Shown here: piece by piece, positions 49,130 to 61,349 of the stretch
How positions within the stretch are numbered: the stretch's first letter is position 1
How the letters are laid out: every line of letters starts with the position of its first letter
NCBI GenBank assembly: GCA_008360955.1
Contig: LUCM01008714.1
Coordinates: forward strand, 131,764 to 195,763
Direction: 5' to 3'
Length of the DNA stretch: 64,000 nucleotides
Source of the DNA: Fasciolopsis buskii
Taxonomy: Eukaryota; Platyhelminthes; Trematoda; Plagiorchiida; Fasciolidae
Notes under the pieces: model-generated
Databases searched by the model: none
What the model saw: the letters and a program-made list of their open reading frames with translations, nothing else
Told to the model about the DNA's origin: nothing
Translations under genes and position numbers: made by a program

Positions 49130-51010
49130 GTTAGCAGTTGATGGTTATATGAAGCGTCCCCACCTAGCATACAAGCAGAGGTAGGTGGAAGGCGAGAAGG
49201 CAAGAATGATTCACAGTGATCCATTATTCTCCATATGAATGTTTATAACAATTTTAATGAAATCGACTGTCAAATTTTGCGCATACTCGGTGACACAACA
49301 ATTTATTCTATATCGGAGAATCATAATTTGACACAGTTGACTTTCTCTGGTTGTCCTTTACGGAGGCGGAGATGCTATTTTCAGGGCCATTTTAGAAAGT
49401 TATGCCGGAAGGCAATCACAACCAACTCGGCAGGTGGTCCCCAAGGGAAATGGAAATTTCAAATATTTCTTTCATTATATCCTGATGTCTACGCTCCTTT
49501 TTGGTATGTCATAATTTCATATTATTTAATTTGCTTCAACGCTTGACACATAAGTCCAGCTACATTATTGGCGTTTGGTTTCCTTACTACTGCATAGCTG
49601 GAGATCTATTTGCAAGTAATAAGGGTATTCTTGTGACTTCTAAGTTGATCACTGTAGATCCAGTGACGCCTGACGTATGAAGATTTTCAGGTAGTAAACT
49701 GAAAAATTTCAGTGATGAAGCGAGACGAGTAACAAATCTGGATATAAAAACTTTTACGATAAGTGAAATGAGAGGATTTCTTTCCACAATAAAAGGCTCA
49801 CCAGAAGTGATTTGATTAGTAATAATGAATCAGACAGAGTTTGGCGTTCAGTTAGTTGCAAACATCAAAAAGAAATTCTACGTTAGCGCTTTACGCTTCG
49901 CTGCATACCCAAGTAACCACTTCAAGACTAGGCCATCATACGATACTCCGAAGCAATCAGTCGTCATAAGAAACAGTACCAAAGATTCAAGAAATCTTTT
50001 CTGAATAACCCTCGTAGCATGGAAGGAGAACAGTAATGGGTGGCAGGCAATGTAAAGCACTTTGCGAAAGTGATGTTAACAGAAAGCATGGCACGGACTG
50101 TCTCAGCACTCTAGTTTGATAAGACGAACATGCTGTTTTCGTACAGTGATCTGGTATTCAAGGATCATTGAAGATTATTTCGCAATCCAACATCGAGATA
50201 TTCTGCACGGTTAATGCGCAAAAGAATATTACTGTTACTGGGTTATAGTGTCTCTTCGAAAAACAGGTACCACTTAGAGGGAAAATTTACTCAGGCCCTT
50301 TATCATTAAGTAACAAAATGACCAAGTTCTGAAAATGTCATATATTTATAATCAGTTCATCAGTGTCATACTAACTTAGTACAAACTGAGCATGAACGCT
50401 GTCATCAAATGTGTGGAGGCTAGCAGGTAGGAAATAATGAAAGTAGCAACGTATTTAGTCTTATTTGAGTCCTTTGCACAATCACGTTAACGAGGCGTTG
50501 TGATTTCATCCTTTTTGTAACCCCTTTCAACGCCTTCTGTTTATCATTTTCGAGATACACACCTGTCCCAAAATCAGATTCTACTCGAGTATTGCTTTTA
50601 TTGATGTTTGCATAATTTGTTCCGAATTTCCAAAGTTTGCGCCATAATTACATAAGTATTTTGTTTCCCTAAAGGTGTCAGGTTAGCAAATGTATTCCAC
50701 CTGAATATTTCGCTTGCTTCTCATGCAGAAAGGCCACGGGCGTCAAATTCTTCAACTCCGTAATAAGGTCATACCTGTACCTGTTTGATGCTGCTTTTCA
50801 TGAGTAGATTTGTCGATTAATTTTGATGTAAATGCAGTTTGAAAGAACTGACACTACACAAAGCGAGCTGCGTTCGTAGCCCGTAGAATCCAAAGATTAT
50901 CACCAGAATGGGATTTAGAACTAGTTGTTCACACAAGTGACCACTTTCCCGCAAACTGACTCACGTTAGAGAAGATTGCTCATCCAGAAGCACCCTGCTG
51001 CAAGCCACAC
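49130..51010. other. no gene recognised
   Basis: The plus frame 49235-49546 is 103 codons without splice support. Otherwise AT-rich spacer. Confidence 0.4.
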
Positions 51011-51015
51011 GGGTG

Positions 51016-52075
51016 GAATTTATCAGGCCATTTTAGCTTGCATCGACGTCGCCAAAACTCCAATGGTTTCCCTTACTATAAAGTTTATACCACATTAATA
51101 AGTAGGTTTGTAATTTGATATCAGGAAATCAGTCAATTAAACATTTCCTCTCCAGCTATCGTTTTTTGAGTCCATGAAATCTTCAGTGAAAAGTAATTTG
51201 ATTCACATTATGAAATGACCGTTAAAAACCAGATGCAAAAATTATTCACCTGATTAAGTATTAGACGAATCGCTGTTGGCAGTCTGATACCATCAGCCGT
51301 GGATTTTTCGGGTCAAAATAATTTTGCGAATGATATGATGTTAATAACACAGCGTTGTTGGTAGATGTAATGCGCCAACGTTTCGACTACCGTGGGTAGT
51401 CTTTCTCAAGGCAAGTTTGATTGTAAACTGCATTCAATTCAGAAATCGCTCAATGTGACTTTGTGTATGGGGTCCCTTCTTAGGTATCTCAAAAGCGCCC
51501 GCTTTGTATGGAAATTGATTTGGCTGCATCAGTTCGTGTTCCACAATAATCATACTTTTCATACACACGATCAACAATAAGCAGTTTCAAAACTTTCAAG
51601 TCTTAAGGAGCTCAGCCTTACTCGGATATAGGTGTCTGGGATTTACCGTAAACCTAACGAGGCTTCAAAGCAAAATATGACTACGCAGTTTACAGCATTT
51701 ATGTATGCAGCAATAGTGCACACGACTAACATCTCTGTTTTCGTAGTATTTTAAAAAAGTGAAAATGAACAAGTATTCTATTGTCAAAAGCAAATTGCAA
51801 CCGGAAAAATGTTCAGAATAAAGACAGCGAATACTATAGCAATGCTGAGAGATACCCTGGCGATTGCTTTTATCGTCATCATTGCGGCTGATGCTTTTCT
51901 TCCCCCCCCTCACCTAAGTATACCTCTTGTATTTTATAACTCAATAATCAAAGAACCACTGACTCGTAAATTACTTCAATCCCATGATTCTTAATGTCTG
52001 GTAGAGTTTTGTTCTTAAATACAGGTTTAGCTTATTTTGGCAACCCTGAAAATGTCTTGGCCTCACTCAGTCTCT
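51016..52075. repeat. copy A of a duplicated block at an assembly gap
   Basis: This 1,060-base block matches 52099-53157. By eye there are five substitutions (for example A/C and G/A at 51281-51282) and one homopolymer difference (8 versus 7 C near 51902). Its right end abuts the N run exactly. Confidence 0.95.
51333..51416. repeat. single arm fragment of the foldback element
   Basis: From GAATGATATGATGTTAATAA through GTAGATGTAATGCGCCAACG to CTCAAGGCAA, this matches the outer about 85 bases of the arm at 21816-21900, including the ACTACC-GGTAGT mini-palindrome. It also occurs at 52416-52499 as part of the duplicated block. No opposing arm is present nearby. Confidence 0.8.
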
Positions 52076-52098
52076 NNNNNNNNNNNNNNNNNNNNNNN
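52076..52098. other. assembly gap (23 N)
   Basis: Run of N flanked on both sides by the ends of the same 1.06-kb sequence. Confidence 0.99.
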
Positions 52099-53157
52099 GA
52101 ATTTATCAGGCCATTTTAGCTTGCATCGACGTCGCCAAAACTCCAATGGTTTCCCTTACTATAAAGTTTATACCACATTAATAAGTAGGTTTGTAATTTG
52201 ATATCAGGAAATCAGTCAATTAAACATTTCCTCTCCAGCTATCGTTTTTTGAGTCCATGAAATCTTCAGTGAAAAGTAATTTGATTCACATTATGAAATG
52301 ACCGTTAAAAACCAGATGCAAAAATTATTCACCTGATTAAGTATTAGACGAATCGCTGTTGGCCATCTGATACCATCAGCCGTGGATTTTTCGGGTCAAA
52401 ATAATTTTGCGAATGATATGATGTTAATAACACAGCGTTGTTGGTAGATGTAATGCGCCAACGTTTCGACTACCGTGGGTAGTCTTTCTCAAGGCAAGTT
52501 TGATTGTAAACTGCATTCAATTCAGAAATCGCTCAATGTGACTTTGTGTATGGGGTCCCTTCTTAGGTATCTCAAAAGCGCCCGCTTCGTATGGAAATTG
52601 ATTTGGCAGCATCAGTTCGTGTTCCACAATAATCATACTTTTCATACACACGATCAACAATAAGCAGTTTCAAAACTTTCAAGTCTTAAGGAGCTCAGCC
52701 TTACTCGGATATAGGTGTCTGGGATTTACCGTAAACCTAACGAGGCTTCAAAGCAAAATATGACTACGCAGTTTACAGCATTTATGTATGCAGCAATAGT
52801 GCACACGACTAACATCTCTGTTTTCGTAGTATTTTAAAAAAGTGAAAATGAACAAGTATTCTATTGTCAAAAGCAAATTGCAACCGGAAAAATGTTCAGA
52901 ATAAAGACAGCGAATACTATAGCGATGCTGAGAGATACCCTGGCGATTGCTTTTATCGTCATCATTGCGGCTGATGCTTTTCTTCCCCCCCTCACCTAAG
53001 TATACCTCTTGTATTTTATAACTCAATAATCAAAGAACCACTGACTCGTAAATTACTTCAATCCCATGATTCTTAATGTCTGGTAGAGTTTTGTTCTTAA
53101 ATACAGGTTTAGCTTATTTTGGCAACCCTGAAAATGTCTTGGCCTCACTCAGTCTCT
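52099..53157. repeat. copy B of the duplicated block
   Basis: Begins directly after the N run with the same bases that start copy A at 51016, and continues past 53157 into unique sequence. It includes the second foldback-arm fragment (52416-52499). Confidence 0.95.
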
Positions 53158-54600
53158 GAGCACACCGGGCCCCCCTTTCAATGACCTTAAATGAATATTC
53201 ACAGTGTGGGAGATCAAAATCAGGGTTCTGGATCTACCTTCACATTTCCATCAGATACTACTATTTCACAGCAGCTGCACTTCATGAACATAGTATGAAC
53301 CCAGCACAGATTAGGAATATGTCAGTCGCTTTGAAATTTGCTCCTCATGGATTCGGACTGAATGGAATGATTAGTCAAACAACCAAAATATATGTCCGTA
53401 TAGATCGATCCATGGCTTTGCTTTACTGATGTCTGAACCATATACAACTGTCTCCGTGGTTACCAGCAACCACCAGCGGATGACCCAGAAAGTCCCAAAC
53501 TGATAATCGTTTTAATGCATAGTTGCCAAGCTAATTCCAGACCGGTTTACTAGAACAAAAAGGAATGGACAAGATTATCCCATAGGCTAACTGTAACCAT
53601 ATTAATTCAAAATATAATTGAACGACAGTAATGTAGCACCTGAAGCTGCAGGAAGCGCCAGTGGCTAATGTCAACAAACCGGGCCTAAGTTGTTTCACAG
53701 CATGGGGGATCCGGGACCGTGATTGGAAGCAACAGACGAGACGAACCAATCATAAAAAGATCCGAAAAAAAAAAACACCGATCTGACTATGTAGAAACAG
53801 GCACAGATATTCATCAGTTCGAACTATGAATGTGAGATACTTTTCATTATTAAGAAATTGTGTATGGAACTGGGGACGGGTAATTCTCATTATAATACTA
53901 TACAATAAGAGACCTTTTCATTTTACAACACTCACCAAATGCTGCATTAGGAACTCTAAAATATTTAGGCAGTTGTGTGTTCTGATCTGGGTTGAACAGA
54001 AAGATAGGAAGGTGCAACATAGGAGCTCCATATAGCTACGGATTTGCATGCGAAACCAGCTGAGCAAGAATCACAGTGGTGCCTGGTTATCTGTTTTAGA
54101 ACAATCCGTATTATATTTTGTGCAGTTTCACCTGCGATTTCACGAGGCAGAAAACAAGCAAACTCTGGAAATATCTAGTGGGCATAATTAACTACCTTGA
54201 TTGTATTTTAGAATAATGGGATTTAAAGAGTAGACATGTTATTCTTAGGTAAAGACGAAATAGTAATTGGTTTTATAAACTTGACAAAGATATAGGCATT
54301 TACGATGCACGGAAAAATTGATCCTTGTGTTTATCAGCAAAGTACTTGAGAACTCTTGACCTTGTCATCGAACAAGTTAAATCTGCACATGTCAATGCGA
54401 GAACTAGTGAAATCTGAATAATGAATAGAAACCTATAGTTGCCACTGTGTTAGGCCAAACAAAGCTAAAAGTTCTCCCTACACGTGACTTTGCCAGTGCA
54501 CTTCGCCTTACAATGTTCCCGTGATGCACACTGCGTCACTGTAACCAGACAAGGTTGCTGCCTGCTTTAGAGTATAATGCTACCAGGTACGTTTTGATGA
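53158..54600. other. no gene recognised
   Basis: The plus frame 53181-53429 is open for 82 codons, with a segment reading MSVALKFAPHGFGLNGMIS, but lacks a clear acceptor. The rest is spacer. Confidence 0.35.
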
Positions 54601-54710
54601 TTTCACTTGCTCACTCCTACACTGTCACCCTTTTCGAGTACGCCTAGTTCTGCTTCACGGTATCTAGTTCACCTAGATTCTCTCTCCCTCTCTCGTTCTC
54701 TTGAATGCAG

Positions 54711-54849
54711 GCATGCACACACGAACTGCCACTACTCATTTACGATGCGAAAACGCGAATATGTGACAGAATGTGAGATACAAGCGGAACAGAAATATCA
54801 ATATCAAACGAAAATTATCGCTCGCTCTCTTCATGCTATGTATGTATGA
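54711..54849 (+). CDS. candidate exon after a long CT tract
   Basis: The tract TCTCTCTCCCTCTCTCGTTC, then TTGAATGCAG, forms an exceptionally strong acceptor ending at 54710. About 45 codons follow to a TGA, including MRKREYVTECEIQAEQKYQY, which looks helical and charged. Terminal exon or chance; flatworms also use such acceptors for spliced-leader trans-splicing, in which case the ATG inside could be a start. Confidence 0.3.
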
Positions 54850-55106
54850 CTAAGCGGCTTGACGTAAAACAGAATAATCAGTGGTCATTTGGAGACACTG
54901 AAATGTTGGCGAAAATGAGATCTGTCCCCACGACCACTCAGATGGAGTTATAATATGCGAGTCAAGACTCCCCCGAGAGTGGATGAATGTACCCAATAAG
55001 CAGATAGATGTCCACCTCAATTTAACAAAATTAATCTCAAATTGTGGGGAATTATTGATCGAAATCAAGTAAAGACGCATGGAATTTTTGTTCATTGTGG
55101 TTTCGG
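54850..55106 (-). CDS. candidate terminal exon
   Basis: Minus-strand acceptor GACTTTTTGTATTTTTCTAG (AG at 55108-55107) with a strong pyrimidine tract; about 85 codons follow to a TAG. The peptide includes LISINNSPQFEINFVKLRWT and SHIITPSEWSWGQISFSPTF. It lies between plus-strand candidates at 54711-54849 and 55166-55368, so at most one set is likely to be real unless genes interleave. Confidence 0.3.
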
Positions 55107-55165
55107 CTAGAAAAATACAAAAAGTCACCAGGTTCTACACACAACTTTGCAATTCAATCGCTTAG

Positions 55166-55368
55166 CGAAAATTTTGTCAGAAAATACAGATTTTGTTTTC
55201 AAGAGTGATCTGACGCAAAATCCTTGTACCACAGTTGAATTTTACAGTAGTCTATCATTATTTTTGACCAATAGACTACAGAGTTTTGACGGAATACTGG
55301 GATATGGTCAAAATTTACTTATGCAAGGAATCGATCGGTTGACAGCAAGATTCAAGACATTCATTTAA
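55166..55368 (+). CDS. candidate terminal exon
   Basis: Acceptor-like CAATTCAATCGCTTAG ends at 55165; 67 codons follow to a TAA. The peptide reads well: VEFYSSLSLFLTNRLQSFDG, then GQNLLMQGIDRLTARFKTF, a helix-rich pattern. Family unknown; competes with the minus-strand candidate beside it. Confidence 0.28.
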
Positions 55369-55374
55369 AGTGCA

Positions 55375-56135
55375 ATAAGGTAGAGAGCCCACTGATAATT
55401 TACAGGAAGTAAAAATACGTTCACTTGATGGCAAATGAAAATGTCGGTAGAATGCGATAGTCCGCAAAAATACTTCGATAAATATTACCTACTGGAAGAC
55501 CTTTTTGAGAATTTTCAGGCGTATTTCAACATCCTACCGTAGATGAAACATGGATTGATTTCATTGGGCTACACTGAGTGTCTTGAACAGGAGATTTCTG
55601 TTCTTCTCGCCAAGGTAATGTGATGGCTTTTCAAGATTATTAAATCACATCTGACCTCAATTTTGAGAATAAACAATTTTTGGCATTGTGATGCCTCCGC
55701 GACTGAATTTTGTTTGCATGTAACACGTTCGAATTCAGTTACATTACACAGATAGAACTTTGACATCATCCGAGGGATGCTTGCTGTTGTGACTGAGAAA
55801 CTATACTGAACCACTCTAGAACTGAAAGTTGATGTAGGAATAAGATGTTGATTGAATTCCCGGCGTAACTGCTTGATGAATACCAAGAAAGTGCACATCC
55901 AAGAGCTTTAGAGAAGTATCTCTTCACGCTGAATAAAAAATGAGCTTCTTTATCTCGTTCAATTCAGTTAATTTCAGTTCAGTTTAGACGGTTATTAACC
56001 TTGCGCCAACATTTTCTGATTGTTGTTGCTAACTGGCAGCATCATCTGCTCACACAAAAAGTAACGGGGAATAATAAAAGACCGACTGTAGAATAGTAAG
56101 TTAAAGAGCTATATAGAAGAAAGGTTTTGAATTCA
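55375..56135. other. no gene recognised
   Basis: AT-rich spacer; the minus frame 55569-55898 has no support. Confidence 0.4.
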
Positions 56136-56139
56136 AAAA

Positions 56140-56700
56140 CGCCACTGACTTTAGCACTGGGCCATATCACCTATTGTCTCCAACCATCAATTCGGGGGAT
56201 CTTTTGGACCCCAACCCGGTAGCCTAACTACGCATACACGAGCCAGCCTACGTAGTCCCTTGTCATGGACTGCTCACTTTGAACCACCCACCAACCATCA
56301 TCTGCGTCGAACAACGGTGTACAACGAGGCAGTCATTCTGTGGGTATGCGTGAAGCAGCCGAAAGAGGTTAGCCTATGCTCATTCAGTGCTTGTTCTACA
56401 GACTAAAACCTTGGACCCAGCATCGTACTAGTAACCTCTGAGTTACTCACAAAATTCTCCACTCATTATGCCAATAATACCAACATATTAGTGTTCAAAA
56501 ACCTTAGTCTTCGTACAGCTGCTGTTCTCAGCTGCCAGGTTTCGGAGCCGTAAATCAACGCCGATCTCACTGCCGCTTCTACTAACTGACCTTTGATCGA
56601 TAACGGGATATCACGCCGGCCCACAGATGCTGAAATTTGCAAATACTAATCGGGTCTTACGTGTTCTAGAAGGCAATTCTTCCGATTTACTGCCACATTT
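56140..56700 (-). pseudogene. decayed 3' end of a non-LTR retrotransposon (LINE) ORF2
   Basis: On the minus strand, several frames in order give the C-terminal part of a LINE reverse transcriptase as known in flukes: TRKTRLVFANF, then after a frameshift RRDIPLSIKGQL, VRSALIYGSETWQLRTAAVR, LPRCTPLFDADDGWW, RLPGWGPKDPPN, WLETIGDMAQC and finally SQWR. At least two frameshifts and several stops break it, and the catalytic palm motif is not preserved on this strand upstream. It is a dead, 5'-truncated fragment. Homology is inferred from remembered family motifs. Confidence 0.75.
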
Positions 56701-56709
56701 GTTGTTTTG

Positions 56710-57150
56710 TGCGGAAGAAATGTTTTCGTCCGTTGTACGATGCGTCAGTTTCATCAAGACCCGCATATGTGAGACACTTTCAAATGGAGCGCAATATACA
56801 CTGACAAATAGGTCCAACCAACTGGAGAGCTATTACTTAATTGATAAGCATGACGAAACGTGTGGCAGAATGCTTCTGGACCCATTTCATTTTACACCAA
56901 TTTCCCTGACGGGGTCTTTTGTTCGTCTGTTTCAAAGCAACAGATCAAGTGGTGCGGCGAAATATGATCATCTTGTTTTACTCAATCAGTGACCCAAAAC
57001 GACATCATTTTGATATTAGATTCCTTTGTCAGCGAGGGTGACAAGAGGGAGACGAAATTTCCGTTATTCCGTAAACAGTACTAGTACAATGATTTTCGAG
57101 AGAACAAGAAGAAAGCATCAATTTAGAATAACTTGAACTCGGCTATTTCA
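56710..57150. other. no gene recognised
   Basis: The plus frame 56627-56992 (121 codons) partly overlaps the antisense of the LINE fragment and is not treated as a gene. The rest is spacer. Confidence 0.4.
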
Positions 57151-57284
57151 AAGTTGCTGTTTGCAAACGATGTTTGTCTGACACTAAAAAGTAGTAGTGA
57201 GCCTACCCGATCGTTTTCAAAATACTCATCTCAGAAGGTTGACAGTCCGTCTGCCGTTTCAAAGCAACAAGAATGATCACACCA
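57151..57284 (+). pseudogene. possible reverse-transcriptase motif remnant
   Basis: A plus-strand frame reads SKLLFANDVCLTLKSSSEPT. LLFANDVCL resembles the catalytic F-A-D-D box of reverse transcriptases with the first Asp changed to Asn. The surrounding about 40 codons are open but not otherwise convincing. It lies on the opposite strand to the LINE fragment at 56.1-56.7 kb, so it would be a separate element. Weak. Confidence 0.2.
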
Positions 57285-57289
57285 TCGTT

Positions 57290-58420
57290 CAAGTGTGATT
57301 CAGCTGGTTAAAATAAGTGGGTATCGGATGGATGAAATGCTTTTCCACGTCTAGTCTGAGATGGCATTACACATTTGCCACAACATAAAAGGCATTTTGT
57401 TAAAAAAGCTTAGGCATGCCAGATAATAATTTGTTGGTTTTGCTTATCACTTCAATCTGATGTAAGTAGTGTAGACTCTCGGGAGGAATTGTTTGAAAAT
57501 GACAAATAGCACATTAACAAGGCTGAAAGCCTGGCATTATTGTCAGTTGCCCCGACACCATCCGACTGAGTGAAACATACAGCGTCATCAAATGAAAAAG
57601 TGAACTATGGGATATTTCAGCTTTCCAGAGCGCCAGCTATTTGGTGATTGCAGCTTCATATGGGTATGCACAAAACTGCTTTACCAACCCTTATCTTGTC
57701 ACTAGGTAAGACTTATTTCAAGTTCCTTGACCCAGTAGTTTGTCCTTGTCGCGATGCGGTGACGAATAGTTAGTTGTTTTACACTCCCCACTGTGAAACA
57801 AAAGCTATACCTCGATCGTGCGCAAATAGCTAAACAGGAATTGGTCAAATAACTTAGTTCAGATGATCCTGTTCTGAAGTGTTTTTATACGCAGAATTAA
57901 GGGGGAAATTTCTTGGCTTCCCCAAGCCTCTTTTTTCCTGCGTCGACTGTCCGGTGAATAATAAACACAGTGGAACCTTTTCTAACACAGAACTCCAATA
58001 CTTGTCATCCATACCATCACTCGGTATTTTTTAAATTCCTTTGTGATATCTCCGCATCCATCACAAAAAAGTAAACCAATGCTGAATGTGGAAGCACGGT
58101 GCCAGCTTGAGCACCGATTTTCTACGCAAAACCAAAGTGTGTTCTGGCACTGCTGATATCTTTAATATAAGAAAATACAAAACAAATATCTAGCTATTGG
58201 TGAAGAGAGATAACAAGGCTTTACCAGTACGCCACGTTAAGGGCACTGTGCTAGCATGGTTGTCAAAAGGGGAACAGTGTCAAAGCGCTAGCTAAGGAAA
58301 TACAATTTCGACATAGTTTTTAGCCTCAGCTCATTTACCGGAAATGTAAACGACTGTGGTCGTCCACTTCAAGCGTTTCACTTACTATGGTCTACGGTCC
58401 CCGTCGATAGTGCTGTACTG
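57290..58420. other. no gene recognised
   Basis: Spacer ending in a pyrimidine-containing acceptor-like tract before 58428. Confidence 0.4.
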
Positions 58421-58427
58421 TCTGCAG

Positions 58428-58741
58428 GTTTCGATAGTGCCCGATGGTTTCTGTGCACAAACCGTTGGCCGATTTACCAAGACAGACGTTGTTTTCACTG
58501 TATTGTGCAACGATTTTCAGGTCAAGCCAGACTTGGGATACGATATGACCGAGTTCTTGCAAATGCCATGACCAACGACTTCGAATCACTGTATGGAATC
58601 TCAGCCACTAACAAAAACGGGGCTGATAACAACTTCGATATGTGTTCCAAAACACATCCACTCAAAATAAACGTTGGTGCCATTGAATACATTACGGCTG
58701 CCACAGGCATAAACACCAGGACCAGCAAGCTTGCTTCATGA
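58428..58741 (+). CDS. candidate exon, two possible acceptors
   Basis: Two acceptors occur: TGCTGTACTGTCTGCAG (ending 58427) and GTGCAACGATTTTCAG (ending 58520). From the first, a frame reads VSIVPDGFCAQTVGRFTKTD and on to a stop at 58571. From the second, another frame reads ARLGIRYDRVLANAMTNDFE and continues KINVGAIEYITAATGINTRT to a TGA at 58741. The region is GC-richer than the flanks. The minus strand is also open over 58522-58782. Real coding is plausible, but frame and strand are undecided. Confidence 0.25.
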
Positions 58742-58759
58742 GATCTTAGTGTACACATG

Positions 58760-61060
58760 TTTTTGGGTGCGAAAAACAGCACAACCCTTTCTATTACGTT
58801 TCTTTTTTTGACGGATTCCAGACTGAAATAGTCAAGTGGGGAAGCTGTGCTAAATAACCATGCGTGAACTACTGTTTAAGCGTCTAGGTCTTTCACATCC
58901 TTTGACAAAATCTTCTAAAAAATATTTGGCTACAGATGTTCCACCAAATAAATATACTAACTTAGCATTTGGTGTTCGATGGTCTACTAAAACTGTCAAG
59001 AGTGACCGGAGATTGTAATTCACTGAAACAACGACTTGTGTCAATCCATGAAGTTAGTATATTGCACAGATAGAGTGCGACCTCTGAATAGCAAAGCTGT
59101 TTATGCTAAAATGTACCGCTCTTCAAAAAATTAAAAACCGGAGCGGGCTAAATGGGATCCGAATTTTAAAAGCATGAATAGTTACGTCTTAAGTGAGAGA
59201 ACTCTAGTATTGCTTGTCACATAGCAGCTGGGCTGCAAGACCAACCCGAAAAACGTTCCACCGTTCCACATTTCTTTCTACCCGAATCCGTTAAATGCTC
59301 AAGTTATCTCTTAGCTTGAACGTTTGGAAGTTCCACGTCATGTTACGTTTTCTGTTAATATGCATGGCACATGCATGCACCGGTTACCTTAATCGTCTAT
59401 TGATTGGCCATTCATTGAACTCAGTCAGTGAGGTGATTTTCTCTGTACAAGCTTCGTTAGTTTACTTTGATTTCTGGAATTTTTAATGACAAAGTCTACC
59501 AGCAAATATACTCGGCATTATGTTATTCCTAAGCAGTTCACTTATGGATTATAAAAGCTCCATCTGATGAGATCTAGTTTAAAGTGATCGGATGCATTCG
59601 AATCATAACATCTCATCCCTGCTTGCATTTCTGAGTGCTTTTTCAGATCCCTGTGGAAGGTTATATAGTTTTGTCCTTAATAATATACTGTACATGCTTT
59701 GGTAGTATTACTAACTTCTTTGCCATCTGTTTCGTGTTGTTTATGTAGTGAAAAAAGATTTTCATTCCTGTGCACTAGGCTTTCGGACAGTAAAGCCTTG
59801 TGTGATTCGAAAGTTTGATTTCACGACACTTCAGCGCCACAGATTGACACTGTGATTATGCTGACTCCAACTCAGTTGTTATAATCCAATGCAATATCCG
59901 GCGAAATCTAGAGAACCTTACACAGTTATGTGTAATACACGAAATATATAGTTTTCCTATCCCCACTGATGAATGTTGGAAAAATTACGGCATTCGAACG
60001 CTGGTATCCGTCATTTCCGTTTCATATGTTTACCATTAACTGAATCGATTTTACTTTGGAAAACATGGCAACCCGTTTTTGGTCATCTGAAGCACAAGTC
60101 GACCATACAGATAATCAGAGCTGGGTACAAAACTAACGCCTCTTCTGATATGAATTCAACTGTCACAGAACTAATGGTGACGATATTCTCTATGTTTACC
60201 TGTTTTGCCGACATGCACCTTTGAGGTCAGTTTACATGCAAAACGTGATGTTTGCATTGATTTATTCAAATGCGAACATAAAATTCTAACAACGCACCCA
60301 GTTCTGTCAGGCTCTTTGTTTCATATGATCAGAAGATCCCGAGGTATAATTGTCCATCATTCCGGATACCAGACAAATTTTGTTTTGCTTTTGAAGACTG
60401 ATTTAAATAAAGCAATCGGCCATCACCTTGCCTAATGCCATTGACGAAAATCAGGTTCAGGTTGTTCTTTTGGGGTTTGTGACTTTACCGAAAAATTTAA
60501 CAATCATCCGCTTCTGATGATGAACTTGAGATATTCATTGATGCAACCTTAATGCGAGCTTGCATGCATGACAAACTATTGCTGGATCAGACTTCCAGAT
60601 TCGTCTTAAATGGTAACGGAACAAAGTCTAATAATCACGGGATTTGAAAGTGACTGGAAATGACCAGTGCAAACAATTTAAACTCAAATCAACGGATGAA
60701 CACCAGGCTTAGGAAGAATTACGGTAGATCAGCGGGAATTCAGATACCTTTCGAAGTTTATTCAAATCTCGAATCGCCATGCAATCCCTACCATAACAAA
60801 AGGAAGACAAATATGTAACTATGCCAGTGGAGAGAATTTAGACGCAATCAACGAAGAATTGCTGCTGGCTTCTGAAAAGAGTTTTGAAGAAGCTCGCCCT
60901 TTTTCTGGTTCAGGTTGTGATTTCAACAAATTCATTAAGTGCCTATCAGAAAAATAGATGCACCTAATCACTTTTTTATAGCTGATCGTCTAATCGTTTG
61001 TAGCTGATGTTTTTTATTCTATTTGTTTTAATCTGATGCACTGGTTACCAACCAAACAGA
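58760..61060. other. no gene recognised
   Basis: Spacer. The plus frames 59295-59486 and 59973-60224 are open without splice support. Confidence 0.4.
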
Positions 61061-61061
61061 A

Positions 61062-61346
61062 CTAAATTCTGAAAAGAAAATATTGAAAATGTCCAAAATA
61101 TTGCGTCAGCAATTGAAACGAACGGAAATGGATGATGAACGTCTTAGTGGCTTCTGGTTCATGCACCCCGACATAAAATTTATAACAACTTGACAGTTCG
61201 TCACAGTCGGCACTCTCACCAGTAAGTAATTGGACAACACCCGAAAGATGTGATGTACAATTCGTATTTGGATCGGTGGCAACACAAAAGAACCGCTTTA
61301 CAAGCGAAAGCTTCTCAATGTGATTTTTTGATATTGTGAACACCAA
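61062..61346 (-). CDS. candidate exon
   Basis: A 94-codon minus-strand frame containing KRFFCVATDPNTNCTSHLSG and SADCDELSSCYKFYVGVHEP, with several Cys residues as in a secreted or extracellular fold. An internal GTGAGA after LLTG is a possible donor, which would shorten it. The pyrimidine tract and AG near its low-coordinate end could be the acceptor of a following exon. Family unknown. Confidence 0.27.
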   Translation of the reverse strand: MVFTISKNHIEKLSLVKRFFCVATDPNTNCTSHLSGVVQLLTGESADCDELSSCYKFYVGVHEPEATKTFIIHFRSFQLLTQYFGHFQYFLFRI

Positions 61347-61349
61347 TTT

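Noticed and set aside
49235..49546. 103-codon frame with CYFQGHFRKLCRKA, reminiscent of a gag zinc knuckle
   Set aside because: The second Cys of the CCHC pattern is missing and no other retroelement motif is nearby.
51392..53026. Near-identical paired ORFs in 51.4-52.0 and 52.5-53.0 kb
   Set aside because: They come from the duplicated contig end; the frames themselves are short and partly fall in the repeat.
56627..56992. 121-codon plus-strand frame
   Set aside because: It partly overlaps antisense of a recognised LINE fragment and has no splice or promoter support.
59560..59590. CTGATGA elsewhere (for example 59566, 60515, 13990) as further hammerheads
   Set aside because: None has GAAA after a stem II or a pairing stem I.
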